DNA of 64,000 nt from Phycisphaeraceae bacterium (lineage in GTDB: Bacteria > Planctomycetota > Phycisphaerae > Phycisphaerales > Phycisphaeraceae). The stretch is taken from NCBI GenBank assembly GCA_020851735.1, contig JADZCD010000027.1, positions 1 through 64,000 of the forward strand. The letters are read 5' to 3'. Of the stretch, positions 40,381 to 49,504 are shown piece by piece. Position numbers and translations under genes: made by a program. Position 1 is the first letter of the stretch. Every line of letters starts with the position of its first letter. The notes under the pieces are model-generated. The model was not told the origin of the DNA. It saw nothing but the letters and a program-made list of their open reading frames with translations, and did no database searches.

Positions 40381-42018
40381 TTGAACCTGCATAACCAACC
40401 CACCTCGGAACCATCGGTGGCCCTGGGCCGCGGGAATGGGGGGGGGCGCATCTATCTGGAGACATTTGGCTGCCAGATGAACGTGCTGGACTCCCAACTG
40501 GTGCAGAGCCAGCTGCGGGCCTTAGGCTACCGGTTTGTGGAGGATTGGCGGCAGGCGGACGTGGTGCTTTACAACACCTGTTCGGTGCGGGAACACGCCG
40601 AGCAGAAAGTCTGGAGCCGGCTGGGCGAGGTCGCCATCCACAAACGGGAACAGCCGGGCGTGATCGTGGGGGTGTTAGGGTGCATGGCTGAGCGCGACGG
40701 CCTGGGCATGGCCCGCAAGTACCCGCAGATCGACCTGCTCTGCGGGCCGGGCGAGCTGGATCGCCTGCCGTTTTTAATTGAGAACGTGCGCAAGACGGCC
40801 CAGGAAGAACAATTCAGTCGCCAGGCGGTGCAGGCGGCCCTGCAGGGCAATACCCATCGTCGCTCAGGCACGCTGGCGGCGGCGGAGGACCGCCTGGAAA
40901 TGCTGGATCTGTCCCGGTCGTTCGATCCGGACGAGCACCGGGGATCAGCCTATGTGCGGATCACCCGCGGCTGCAACAAGTTCTGCTCCTATTGCGTGGT
41001 GCCGTTTACGCGGGGCGCGGAAATCCACCGCCCGCCCGATCACATCGTCGAAGAGTGCCGCCGCCTGGTGGACGCGGGCGTGGTGGAGATCACGTTGTTG
41101 GGCCAGACGGTCAATCACTATCACTTTCATCACGGGGCGGCCGTCAGTTTTGAAGGGCGCCAGCAGCCGCAGGTGGGCTTGGCGGTGGGGCGCAAGGGGC
41201 TGCCCTCGAAAGCCAAAGGCGAGACGATTGTCGGCGGCCGCATCACCACTTTCGCGGACTTGTTGGCGCGCATTCACGATCAGGTGCCGGGCCTCTTGCG
41301 GCTGCGCTTTGTGACCAACTTCCCCCGCGACTTTGGCGACGACATTCTGGCGGTCATCGCCGAAAAGCCGCGCATCTGCCGGTATCTGCATCTGCCGGCC
41401 CAGTCCGGATCCAACCGCCTTCTGGAACTGATGAATCGCGGCTACACCGTGGAGGAATATCGCCAGCTGATCGCGCGGATTCGTTCGGTGCTGCCTGACG
41501 CGACGCTGGCGGGGGACGTGATCTGCGGATTTTCCACCGAGACCGAGGAAGACCATCAGGCCACCTGCGACTTGCTGCGTTTTGCCCGCTACAAGAATTG
41601 CTTTGTGTTCAAATATTCCGCCCGGCCCGGCACGACGGCGATGGATCGGCTGCCCGACGACGTGGATGAAGCGACCAAGCGCCGCCGCAACAACGAACTG
41701 CTGGCGGTGCAGAGCGAAATCAGCGCCCAGGTGCATCGCTCCTTCGAGGGGCATACGGTGCGGGTGTTTGTGGAGTCCGTCAGCACCAAGGCCCGCAAGG
41801 CCCAGGAGCAGCTCGGCGGGCAGACCGTTGAACTGGGCTGGCAGAAGCCGGTCACGCAGCTCTGCGGGCGGACCGACGGCGATCTGATTGTCATGTTCGA
41901 CGGCGACCCCGCGCTGATCGGCTCGATGGTGGAGGTGACGGTGGAGCGATCCGCGCCGCTGACCCTATTCGGTCGCTTGGCGGACGCCATGCCGGCGGCC
42001 AGCCCATCGGTGGGGTAG
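40381..42018 (+). CDS. miaB: tRNA-2-methylthio-N6-dimethylallyladenosine synthase MiaB
   Basis: A radical-SAM methylthiotransferase that modifies A37 of tRNAs reading UNN codons. The 545-residue product has the N-terminal cluster motifs LETFGCQMN, NTCSVREHAEQ and VLGCMAE, the radical-SAM motif GCNKFCSYCVVPFTRG and a C-terminal TRAM domain. The TTG at 40381 is the most plausible start: a GGAG lies upstream and no ATG precedes the first motif. An extra 40 residues after LLGQTVNHYHFHH lengthen the protein relative to E. coli. It is monocistronic. Confidence 0.95.
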   Translation: MNLHNQPTSEPSVALGRGNGGGRIYLETFGCQMNVLDSQLVQSQLRALGYRFVEDWRQADVVLYNTCSVREHAEQKVWSRLGEVAIHKREQPGVIVGVLGCMAERDGLGMARKYPQIDLLCGPGELDRLPFLIENVRKTAQEEQFSRQAVQAALQGNTHRRSGTLAAAEDRLEMLDLSRSFDPDEHRGSAYVRITRGCNKFCSYCVVPFTRGAEIHRPPDHIVEECRRLVDAGVVEITLLGQTVNHYHFHHGAAVSFEGRQQPQVGLAVGRKGLPSKAKGETIVGGRITTFADLLARIHDQVPGLLRLRFVTNFPRDFGDDILAVIAEKPRICRYLHLPAQSGSNRLLELMNRGYTVEEYRQLIARIRSVLPDATLAGDVICGFSTETEEDHQATCDLLRFARYKNCFVFKYSARPGTTAMDRLPDDVDEATKRRRNNELLAVQSEISAQVHRSFEGHTVRVFVESVSTKARKAQEQLGGQTVELGWQKPVTQLCGRTDGDLIVMFDGDPALIGSMVEVTVERSAPLTLFGRLADAMPAASPSVG

Positions 42019-42137
42019 TTCCAGCGGTTCGTCGGATCGCGGCTTCTTCGCCCGGGGCACACTTACACACCAACGCCGGGGAGGGTACGACGTGGCTCAA
42101 CGCTGGGGCGGCGGCCATGGGCCCCATGAGCAAGCGC

Positions 42138-42172
42138 AAAAAAAACAGGCTCCCGCGTGAACGGGAGCCTGT
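42138..42172 (-). terminator. Intrinsic terminator of the VPLPAA protein gene
   Basis: Read on the minus strand: CAGGCTCCCG, a six-base loop, CGGGAGCCTG, then eight T. It is a perfect ten-base stem 34 bases past the stop of the gene at 42207. Confidence 0.95.
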
Positions 42173-42206
42173 CGAATGAACTTACTTACCACGAGTCCGA
42201 GTCGGA

Positions 42207-42965
42207 TCAGGCGCGACGCATGCGGCGAGCGACGCCCAGACCGCTGAGCAGGCTCAAGCCCGCCCACACCGCGGCCGGCAGGGGCACGATGGACACCTGC
42301 ACAACCAGGTCGTTGTAGTCCGTGTCGCTGCTGTACGCGGGAAGATCTTCCCAGGCGATGACCCAGGTCTTCAGAGAGCTGAGGCCGATGACTTCGAAGG
42401 TCACCATGTGGTCAATGCCGTCTTTGTTCAGCAGAGGATCAGAGCTGAAGCGCTTGCCGGCAGTCGTTTCCAGAGCCCAGCTGAAATTCGGGCCCAGGAG
42501 CTGAGTGGTGGACTGGCCGGGGGTAGCGCCGGCGAAGATCGTCGTGTCCGACGAGCCGTCGTTGATCAGGAGGTCGTGACCGAGACCGGCAATCTTGGCT
42601 TCCACGCGAGCCTTGACGGTGCCGTCTTTCCAGTAATCGTCGTCAGCCGCGCCGGGGCCGGACTTGAGGAGCAGCGGGCCGCCGGAGCCGACAGCGGACG
42701 TGTCGTCCACGTCCACCACGCGCACGAAGTCGATCTGGTTGCTGGCGAAAGTCAGCGTCAGAGTGGTGGAAAGGTCGCCGGACACGCCGATGTAGCCAGC
42801 AAAGCTGGAGCTGTAGGCGTTAACAAGGGCTTCCTTCAGGCCCAGGCCGGGGTCCGAGCCCACGGGGCTGATGGCAGTCTTCAAGGAAGCGGCAGAGGCC
42901 GAACCGGCAATCGCCGCGACCAAAAGACCCATCGCAAACTTCGAGCGAACGTTCCAAACTTTCAT
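42207..42965 (-). CDS. Exported protein with VPLPAA sorting tail and DUF4114-like region
   Basis: A 252-residue secreted protein: signal peptide (residues 1-25, ending AGSASAA), a beta-rich body, and the C-terminal sorting signal IVPLPAAVWAGLSLLSGLGV followed by RRMRRA. This is the tripartite exosortase-type tail (VPLPA motif, membrane helix, basic end). DTDYNDLVVQVSI just before it is typical of DUF4114. The ATG at 42965 has a GAGGGAGA site upstream. A strong terminator follows. Probably a surface or matrix protein. Confidence 0.88.
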   Translation of the reverse strand: MKVWNVRSKFAMGLLVAAIAGSASAASLKTAISPVGSDPGLGLKEALVNAYSSSFAGYIGVSGDLSTTLTLTFASNQIDFVRVVDVDDTSAVGSGGPLLLKSGPGAADDDYWKDGTVKARVEAKIAGLGHDLLINDGSSDTTIFAGATPGQSTTQLLGPNFSWALETTAGKRFSSDPLLNKDGIDHMVTFEVIGLSSLKTWVIAWEDLPAYSSDTDYNDLVVQVSIVPLPAAVWAGLSLLSGLGVARRMRRA

Positions 42966-43836
42966 AGTTGCGTCTCCCTCACATAGGTAACAAAAGTGAT
43001 TCTGTTCTATACACTTAACACACGTTTTATCACGTCGGAACCCCCAAGTGACGGTCATAGTTCCATGCCGCAGGCTCCGCCTGTTGACTACGCCCGTTTA
43101 AGGTTTAGTTCCGTCTAGACCCTGGATTTCCGAAAAGGAATCTAAAGAGATGAACTTTAGCCTTCCCCTCCTGTCTGAAAATCAGTAATTCCTCCCTCAA
43201 TCAGTTTCGACCAGCTAATATTATCCTCGAAGGTTAGAAATGCAATTGTAAAACAGCATTTTTTCTAGTACTTGTGGGCGTTTTTGACGGACTAGACCAT
43301 CTGATTTGTCAAGATGGACAAGCCTGCGAGATCGGGTAAACCTCTGGCGCAGGTGCGGGATTTTAGGCCAGCGATTTTGAAAGACAAGCGCCTGACGCAG
43401 ACAGGCCGTCTGGGGTAAAACAGGGGCTTTGGGTATTCTAAGTAGAACCAATGGGAAAAACGCGTTTCCGCAGGGGAATGGCCGGTGCGAATTCATGGAA
43501 AAATAATGCATCGTTACTCCAAATCATCAGGCCCGTCGGTCGGCAACGACTGCCGGGCGGGTTTTTTTGTTCCGCCGGCTGTCGGTGCGTGGGCAGGCAA
43601 AGGCACGCCGAGCGCATCGCGACATTAAACCGCCGCCGGGTTACGCGATCGATTGATCCGGTTGCTTGCAGGAGAATTCAAAATCAGTAGCGTGGTCAGG
43701 CCGAGAAGGGAAGCAGGGGCGCAGGGGCACGGAGCCTGGGGAATTTTGCGTTTGAGTGCAATGCTCAATCCTTATGAAAGGAAGCGCGAGCCAGAGGTTC
43801 GCGGAATTTAATAACCCCGTTGCGAGAGAAAACGCT
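42966..43836. other. Long non-coding region, less GC-rich than its neighbours
   Basis: The 871 bases contain no convincing gene. The first 100 bases should hold the promoter of the minus-strand VPLPAA gene (TATAGA-like -10 near 43007). From about 43100 to 43500 the sequence is mixed and A/T-richer, with a small ORF (43221..43511, minus strand) of unlikely composition. An orphan terminator lies at 43532. The last 160 bases lead to the esterase gene. Confidence 0.6.
43532..43568 (+). terminator. Orphan intrinsic terminator, possible end of a small RNA
   Basis: CCCGTCGGTCG, GCAA, CGACTGCCGGG is an eleven-base stem with one mismatch and one G-U pair, on a tetraloop, then CGGGTTTTTTT. No plus-strand gene lies upstream within 1.5 kb, so it may end an unannotated transcript. 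Confidence 0.8.
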
Positions 43837-44640
43837 GTGTCCCACACCATTGCCCTTTGGCCGGCCGATCAAAATCGCCTTTCCGATCCCGCCGTGCCGC
43901 GGCTGACGGTTCACCCTCATCCCTCGGCCGGCCGGCGCGCCACGGTGCTGATTTTCCCCGGCGGGGGTTACCAAAATCTGGCCCCCCACGAAAACGAACC
44001 GGTGGTCAAGTGGTTGCAGGCGGCGGGGTTTCATACCGCGGTGGTCAGCTACCGGATCAACGCCGCGAGCCTGCATCCGGCTCCCATCCTCGACGCCCAG
44101 CGTGCGATTCGTCTGCTGCGGCATCACGGCCCGGAATGGGGACTGGGCATCGGCCCGATCGGCGTCATCGGCTTTTCCGCCGGCGGGCATCTGGCGTCCA
44201 TGCTGGCCATCCGTTTCGACCGCTACGGCTGCGAACAGGATGATCTGGCCGCCCGCTATTCATCCCGCCCCAACGCGGCGGTGCTTTGCTACGCGGTGCT
44301 GGATTTTGTCAATTATCCCGGCAAGAACCACCCCCGGCCGACGTTAGGCAAAGAGCCCAGCCAGGAATTGGTTGAGGAACTGAGCACCGTCCGCTGGGCC
44401 TGGAAGCAGATGCCTCCGATTTTTCTGTGGCATACGGTCAACGACGACGTGGTGCCCGTGGAAAACAGTCTGGCCATGGCCATGGCGTGCCAGAAGGAAG
44501 GTCGGCCCGTGGAACTTCATCTCTATGAAGAGGGTCTATGCCACGGCCTGGGCGTGTCCGACGAAAAAGACCCGCGCGTCATCAGCTGGAAGCCTCTGGC
44601 GGTGGATTTCCTTCGTCGTCATTTGCCTGTGGGAGATTGA
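43837..44640 (+). CDS. Alpha/beta hydrolase, acetyl-esterase type
   Basis: A 267-residue esterase resembling carbohydrate acetyl-esterases. LIFPGGGYQNLAPHENEPV is the oxyanion motif, IGFSAGGHLAS the nucleophile, HTVNDDVVPVENS the acid and GLCHGLGVSD the histidine. GTG 43837 starts the conserved HTIALWPADQ; a start at 43774 (ATG) or 43756 (GTG) is also open. No signal peptide is seen. The dipeptidase gene follows after two bases, so both are probably one transcript. Confidence 0.85.
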   Translation: MSHTIALWPADQNRLSDPAVPRLTVHPHPSAGRRATVLIFPGGGYQNLAPHENEPVVKWLQAAGFHTAVVSYRINAASLHPAPILDAQRAIRLLRHHGPEWGLGIGPIGVIGFSAGGHLASMLAIRFDRYGCEQDDLAARYSSRPNAAVLCYAVLDFVNYPGKNHPRPTLGKEPSQELVEELSTVRWAWKQMPPIFLWHTVNDDVVPVENSLAMAMACQKEGRPVELHLYEEGLCHGLGVSDEKDPRVISWKPLAVDFLRRHLPVGD

Positions 44641-44642
44641 CG

Positions 44643-45767
44643 TTGAGCGCCACCCCGCGTCTCGTGGTCGATGGGCACCTGGACCTGGCGATGAACGCCT
44701 TGGGCGGCGAGCGCGATCTGGCGCTGGCGGTGTCGGAATTACGCCAGCGCGAAGGCAACGCCTGGGTGAAACTGCGCGGCACAGCCACCGTCAGCCTGCC
44801 GGAGATGCGCCGCGGCGGCGTGGCGCTGTGCGTGACGACGGTTTTGGCCCGCAGCAAGCCCTGGTTGCCGGCCGATCGCCCGTTGGATCGGCTGAATCTG
44901 GATTGGCCCTGCCAAAACATGGCCTACGCCATCGCCCAGGGACAGTTGGCTTACTACCGGGTGCTGCAGCAGCAGGGGTTGGTCCGCCTGATCGCCCATC
45001 GGCAGGACCTGGAGGCGCATTGGAATCGCTGGACAAGCAAACCCAGCCTGGCGGAGCCGATCGGCCTGATCCTGATGATGGAAGGGGCGGACCCGATCGT
45101 CGTGCCCGAGCAGGTCCACGAGTGGTTCGCCTGCGGGCTGCGCTGTCTTAGCCTCGCCCACTTCGGGCACAGCGCTTACGCCGCCGGCACGCCGTCGCCC
45201 GATCCGCAAAGCCCCGAAAAAGACGGGCCGTTGACCGCCGCCGGGCGCCTGCTGCTGGCCGAGATGGAAAAACTCCCCATGGCCCTGGACTTGACGCACC
45301 TGGGCGACACCAGCTTCTTTGAGGCCATCGACTCTTTCCGCGGGCCGGTGTGCGCCACGCACTGCAACACGCGCACGCTGGCGCCGTCCGTCCGGCAATT
45401 GTCCGACGAGCAGATCAAGCTGATTCTTGAGCGTGGGGGCGTGATCGGCGCGGTTCTGTATAACGGCATGATTCGCGGCACGGCCGATCAGCCGCTGCCC
45501 CGCGAGGCGATCAGCCTGCGCGATCTGGCTGATCACATCGACCACATCTGCCAACTGGCCGGCTCGTCCAGCCACGTGGGCATCGGCTCGGACATGGACG
45601 GCGGCTTCGGCTTGGAGAAAGTCCCGCGCGACGTGGACACGATCGCCGACCTGCAGAAGATCGGGCCGATCCTGGCCGGCCGGGGATATTCCGACAGCGA
45701 TCTGGACGCCATTTTCCACGGCAACTGGATCAAGTTCTGGGGCCGGGTACTGCCGGCGAAGAATTAG
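44643..45767 (+). CDS. Membrane-dipeptidase family (M19) peptidase
   Basis: A zinc dipeptidase-like enzyme (374 residues). Metal motifs are DGHLDLAMN (His and Asp), LMMEGADPI (Glu), LDLTHLGDTS (His) and CATHCNTR (His); HVGIGSDMDGGFG follows. The TTG at 44643 lies nine bases after a GGGAG site at the end of the upstream gene. No signal peptide is present, so it is cytoplasmic. Family members cleave dipeptides with D-residues or beta-lactam-like bonds; the substrate here is open. Confidence 0.9.
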   Translation: MSATPRLVVDGHLDLAMNALGGERDLALAVSELRQREGNAWVKLRGTATVSLPEMRRGGVALCVTTVLARSKPWLPADRPLDRLNLDWPCQNMAYAIAQGQLAYYRVLQQQGLVRLIAHRQDLEAHWNRWTSKPSLAEPIGLILMMEGADPIVVPEQVHEWFACGLRCLSLAHFGHSAYAAGTPSPDPQSPEKDGPLTAAGRLLLAEMEKLPMALDLTHLGDTSFFEAIDSFRGPVCATHCNTRTLAPSVRQLSDEQIKLILERGGVIGAVLYNGMIRGTADQPLPREAISLRDLADHIDHICQLAGSSSHVGIGSDMDGGFGLEKVPRDVDTIADLQKIGPILAGRGYSDSDLDAIFHGNWIKFWGRVLPAKN

Positions 45768-45786
45768 ACGACCTGCACGCGGCTGC

Positions 45787-45915
45787 TTAATGAAAAATCG
45801 CTGTCCACAGAGCGATCAGCAGTAATACCAGCAGCAAGGCCAAATAGAGCGAGGGAGTCGCGGAGTAAAGCCACGTGCGCCGAGCCCGATCGCGACGGGA
45901 CAGCCAGAAGGACAT
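45787..45915 (-). CDS. Small single-span membrane protein coupled to the cysteine desulfurase
   Basis: A 42-residue frame starting two bases past the desulfurase stop. It reads MSFWLSRRDRARRTWLYS, then a hydrophobic helix (SLYLALLLVLLLIALWTAIF) and a final His. The ribosome site AAGGAA lies inside the last codons of the upstream gene at good spacing, so translation is probably coupled. The basic N terminus places it inside. No family is recognised; it is too short for most gene callers. Confidence 0.72.
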   Translation of the reverse strand: MSFWLSRRDRARRTWLYSATPSLYLALLLVLLLIALWTAIFH

Positions 45916-45917
45916 GG

Positions 45918-47267
45918 CTATTCCTTATAGGTAAGCGAAGTCGAGATCAAGCCCGCGTTACCGGCAGCAGCGATTCCAGCGGTGAAACTTCCGGGGGCGT
46001 GGCTTGCGGGTTTGCTTTCGGGGGCGGGGGTACTTCCGGGGGCGGGGGCGGATTCAAAGCAGATCTGGCCCAGGGCGTCGCAGGCGTATTTGACGTCTTG
46101 TTTATGCAGGAAAGGTCCAAAGCTGAAGCGCGTCATGCCGCCGGCCCCGTGGGTGCCGAAGGTCTGGTGAGCCAGGGGAGCGCAGTGAATGCCCGAGCGG
46201 GTGAGAATGCCGTAGCGTTCTTCGAGCAAGTCCGACAGCGCCTGGGGCGATTCGATGCCGTCGATGCGCACGGAGAACACGCCGCAGCGATGCTTTAAGC
46301 CCTGGGGGCCGAAGTAGCGCAGGCCGGGCATGGCGCCGGTGTCGGACAGGCCCTCGATCATGGTCTTAATCAGTTCCTGCTCGTGCTGCCAGAGTTTTTC
46401 CACGCCATGCTGGAGAATCCAGGCGACGCCTTCGGACAGGCCGATGATGCCGATGGCGTTGTGCGATCCGGATTCAAAACGATCGGGCAAGAAGTCCGGC
46501 TGCGTGTCTTTCTCGCTGACCGAGCCGGTGCCGCCCTCGCGGATGGTGTGCAACTGTTTTTCGACGCCGGGGCGAATGTAGAGTCCGCCGGTGCCCAGGG
46601 GTCCGAGCAAACCTTTGTGTCCGGGAAAGGCTAAGAGGTCGATGTGGTCCGCTTCCACGTCAATCGGCACATGCCCGAGCGTTTGCGCGGCATCGACTAA
46701 GAAAAGCACTCCGTGTTCACGGGCGATGCGGCCGATTTCGCGGATCGGCTGCAACGTGCCGGTGACGTTGGACCCGTGCACCAGGGCGATCAAGCGCGTC
46801 TTGGGCGTGATGGCTTGGCGGATGTCGTCCGGGTCCACGAGCCCGGTATGCGGATCGCATTTCACGCGCGTCTGGGCCACACCCATCTGATCGACCACCG
46901 CGTTGAACGGCCGCAGCACCGAGTTGTGGTCCAGCCAGGTGGTGATCAGGTGATCCTTGGGTTTGATCGCCCCGCGGATGGCCAGGTTCAGGGCGTCGGA
47001 AGTATTGAGCGTGAAAATGACCTGTTCGGGCTTAGCGGTGTCGGCATGGATCAACTGGGCGATGCGGCCGCGGCATTGCTGCATCAGTCGGCCGGCTTCG
47101 CGAGCCTCGGCATAAGCCCCCCGGCCCGGGCTGGCGCCCAGCTCGGTGGCGTAGCGCATCATCGCCTCATGGACGGCTGGCGGCTTAGGAAAGCTCGTCG
47201 CGGCGTTGTCCATGTACAGCCGGCGGGGCGACGGGCGAGATTGACTTGGCAAACCTGAGGAATTCAC
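45918..47267 (-). CDS. Cysteine desulfurase family protein
   Basis: A class V aminotransferase-fold enzyme (449 residues) that removes sulfur from cysteine for cluster or thiolation pathways. RLYMDNAATSFPKPPAV opens the fold, LVDAAQTLGHVPID and the PLP lysine in AFPGHKGLLGPLGTGG follow, and RSGIHCAPLAH holds the catalytic cysteine. The GTG at 47267 is preferred because a GGAG lies eight bases upstream; a TTG at 47288 is possible. The C-terminal 40 residues (PAPGSTPAPESKPASHAPGS) are repeat-encoded and absent from homologues. No scaffold gene is next to it. Confidence 0.87.
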   Translation of the reverse strand: MNSSGLPSQSRPSPRRLYMDNAATSFPKPPAVHEAMMRYATELGASPGRGAYAEAREAGRLMQQCRGRIAQLIHADTAKPEQVIFTLNTSDALNLAIRGAIKPKDHLITTWLDHNSVLRPFNAVVDQMGVAQTRVKCDPHTGLVDPDDIRQAITPKTRLIALVHGSNVTGTLQPIREIGRIAREHGVLFLVDAAQTLGHVPIDVEADHIDLLAFPGHKGLLGPLGTGGLYIRPGVEKQLHTIREGGTGSVSEKDTQPDFLPDRFESGSHNAIGIIGLSEGVAWILQHGVEKLWQHEQELIKTMIEGLSDTGAMPGLRYFGPQGLKHRCGVFSVRIDGIESPQALSDLLEERYGILTRSGIHCAPLAHQTFGTHGAGGMTRFSFGPFLHKQDVKYACDALGQICFESAPAPGSTPAPESKPASHAPGSFTAGIAAAGNAGLISTSLTYKE

Positions 47268-47440
47268 GAACGCAACTCCGTGGAACAAATCCCAGCGTAC
47301 TGGGAATGCGTGATTTTACGTCCGGGGACGGCAGGGCCCGCTTCGTCCCCGAAACGACGGTGTGGCTCACGGCGCCGCTTCCGGGGAGGGAATCCAATAG
47401 ATTATAGGAAACCGCCAACTGGGGGAAGTATTAACGCTGT

Positions 47441-48352
47441 TTATGCCAGCCAGCGAGCCAGGAGCAGCACACCTGCCGCCAGACCGACGCCCGCCAGCAC
47501 CAGCCAGGGCCAGCTACGCAACTTTTGGGGCAGCCAGCTTGGGCGAGCCGTGGGTGTCGCTGGCGGTGTGGCGGCAGACGGCGCCGGCGGACGCCGAATG
47601 ATCGCTCCGGGGCGGGCATCGATGAGTTCGATGGTTTTGGGTGGCGCCTTGGATGTGGGAGAGGGTGCAGCAGCAGCGTTGCCGTTAGTCTGGGCAAAGC
47701 TAAGCAGCGGCGATCCTTTGCCAGCCGCGACATCCTGGCTGGATGGTGCTGGAGGCGGGGATGAAGAGAGCGAGGGAGGAGAGGGGGGCGATGCGGGGCT
47801 GGCTTGTGACGAGGACTCCGTCTGATCGCCAAAGCTCGGCGGGAATAGATTCATTTTCGCTTTGGCGGACTGCAAGCCCGAGGCTGCCACCTGTTTTGAG
47901 CGCAGATTGCGCTGGGCTGAGGCTGCCGACTCAGCCGTGGGGAACAAGAGGCCCAGTTGATCGCGATCAAAATAGGACGGAAATCCTGTCCCGCAATCCG
48001 GGCAGGAGGAATCCAGCGGGTTCACCTCCACCCCGCAGCGATGGCAGACTCCCAGCCAGTGGCCCACGCCCGGCACGAATCGGGCCGGCGCCCAGAACTG
48101 ATTGGTGCTGGGCCCGCGCAGGACCGTATCGAGGGTGATTTTCTGGGCCTGGATTTGTTTAATCAGCAGTTCGTAGCTGCAGCCGGGCAGAAACGGATTG
48201 GCCTCGTCGCGTATGAACCAGGGGCCCATGGCGATTTGGGTTGCCTGCCGGCTGAGCTGTTCCAAGTAACCGCCGCAGCGGGTGCATCGTTCCACCGGCG
48301 GGATGGTTTGGCCGCAGTAGGGGCAGATGATAAAGCGGGGTTTGTTATCCAT
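47441..48352 (-). CDS. Zinc-ribbon and GYF-like protein with C-terminal membrane anchor
   Basis: A 303-residue protein. Residues 9-28 hold a zinc ribbon (CPYCGQ, CTRCGGY), followed by a GYF_2/DUF4339-like domain (about 43-100; GPWFIRDEANPFLPG) and a second ribbon (CHRCGVEV, CPDCGTGFP near 105-125). A Ser/Pro-rich linker (about 165-270) ends in a single membrane helix (SWPWLVLAGVGLAAGVLLLA). The ATG at 48352 gives this architecture. It is divergent from the parvulin-like gene, 63 bases away. Function unknown. Confidence 0.75.
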   Translation of the reverse strand: MDNKPRFIICPYCGQTIPPVERCTRCGGYLEQLSRQATQIAMGPWFIRDEANPFLPGCSYELLIKQIQAQKITLDTVLRGPSTNQFWAPARFVPGVGHWLGVCHRCGVEVNPLDSSCPDCGTGFPSYFDRDQLGLLFPTAESAASAQRNLRSKQVAASGLQSAKAKMNLFPPSFGDQTESSSQASPASPPSPPSLSSSPPPAPSSQDVAAGKGSPLLSFAQTNGNAAAAPSPTSKAPPKTIELIDARPGAIIRRPPAPSAATPPATPTARPSWLPQKLRSWPWLVLAGVGLAAGVLLLARWLA

Positions 48353-48415
48353 GGCGGGCGAATTCAGCCAATTGGCCTTTTGACAGCGTGCTGACGGCTT
48401 CTTAGCGTGGCACGG

Positions 48416-49483
48416 ATGAGCAGAATTTCGCGGAATAAAACGTGGCTGGTCATGGTATCGGCAATCCTGGCCGTCGGGTGTCATGACGGCAGCCAGTCAA
48501 CCGATGGACTGGAGCTTGGAGGCGGGAAAAACCAGTTTAACTCGCCCAAATCCGATTTACCATCATCGGCGGGCGGTTCCGGCGGAGCTTCCGGGGGCGC
48601 TTCCGGGGGCGCGGGCACTTCCGGGGGAGGCGATGCTGGCTGGGCGCAGCGGCCGGTGGTGGTGCTCAATGGCGGGCCGGTGGGTTGGGACCAGATCCGC
48701 CGCCCTTTGCTGGAGGCAGCGGGGGGGCAGGTTTTGGTTGAGGTGGTGCTGGATCAACTGGTCGAGCAGAAGCTGGCTGAGCACTCCTGGACTATCGCAC
48801 CCGCTGACGTGGAGCGCGAGAAAAAACTTTTATTAGACGAATTGGACCCCGATCCCAACAACGCCCAGCGATTTCTAACGGAAATCCGTCAGCGGCGGGG
48901 CCTGGGCGACAGCCGCTTTCAAAAAATGCTCGAGCGTAACGCCGGGTTGCGCCGCCTGGTGGCTGACCAGGTGCAGGTGCCCGAGGCTTCGCTCCGCCAA
49001 GCTTATCAGACGCAATATGGCCCGCGCTATCAGGCTCGGCTGATTACCGTCGAGTCATTGACCAAAGCGGCCGCGGTGGTCCAGCGGGCCCAGGCGGGCG
49101 AGAACTTTGCCGACTTGGCGGTGGAATTGAGCACGGACGTGAGCCGGGCCCAGGGCGGGCTGCTTTCGCCCCTAAGCACCTTGGACGCCACCTATCCAGC
49201 CGTGATCCGCCAGACGCTGCAAAAAATGCAGGTCGGGCAGATCAGCGACCCGATCGCCCTGGAAAATGGATTGGCTGTTTTGAAGCTGGAGCGTAAAATC
49301 GAGGGTCAATCTGTCGCTTTCGACGATGTAAAAAGCGAGTTGTCCGCAGCCCTGCGGCGGCGGAACGAAGGCATGTTGATGCAAAGGCTGGCCAGCCAGC
49401 TGGTGCGTCAGGCTGAAGTGTTGGTTTTAGACCCGGTTCTGCAGCAGAGCTGGGAGGAGCAGAAGCGTAATTTTTCAAAATAG
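48416..49483 (+). CDS. Lipoprotein of the parvulin/SurA chaperone type
   Basis: A 355-residue lipoprotein: signal peptide with lipobox AILAVGC (Cys22), then a Gly/Ser-rich spacer of repeat origin (SSAGGSGGASGGASGGAGTS), a SurA-like N-terminal helical domain (VVLDQLVEQKLAEH) and a parvulin domain (RYQARLITVESLTKAAAVVQ, LAVELSTDVSRAQGGLLSPL, VGQISDPIALENGLAVLKLE). It probably folds outer-layer proteins. The ATG at 48416 is preferred to GTG 48407. Whether it has isomerase activity is not clear from sequence. Confidence 0.84.
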   Translation: MSRISRNKTWLVMVSAILAVGCHDGSQSTDGLELGGGKNQFNSPKSDLPSSAGGSGGASGGASGGAGTSGGGDAGWAQRPVVVLNGGPVGWDQIRRPLLEAAGGQVLVEVVLDQLVEQKLAEHSWTIAPADVEREKKLLLDELDPDPNNAQRFLTEIRQRRGLGDSRFQKMLERNAGLRRLVADQVQVPEASLRQAYQTQYGPRYQARLITVESLTKAAAVVQRAQAGENFADLAVELSTDVSRAQGGLLSPLSTLDATYPAVIRQTLQKMQVGQISDPIALENGLAVLKLERKIEGQSVAFDDVKSELSAALRRRNEGMLMQRLASQLVRQAEVLVLDPVLQQSWEEQKRNFSK

Positions 49484-49504
49484 CAGGGGGGGCGGGATGA
49501 GGAG

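Noticed and set aside
43004..43031. dif-like site near the skew change
   Set aside because: The A/T-rich stretch TCTATACACTTAACACACG only loosely recalls dif and shows no clear inverted arms.
43221..43511. 96-residue minus-strand ORF in the long intergenic region
   Set aside because: No ribosome site, mixed composition without family features, and it crosses sequence unlike coding DNA.
44739..45719. Minus-strand open frame opposite the dipeptidase
   Set aside because: Antisense of an M19 peptidase with all metal motifs; no coding character of its own.
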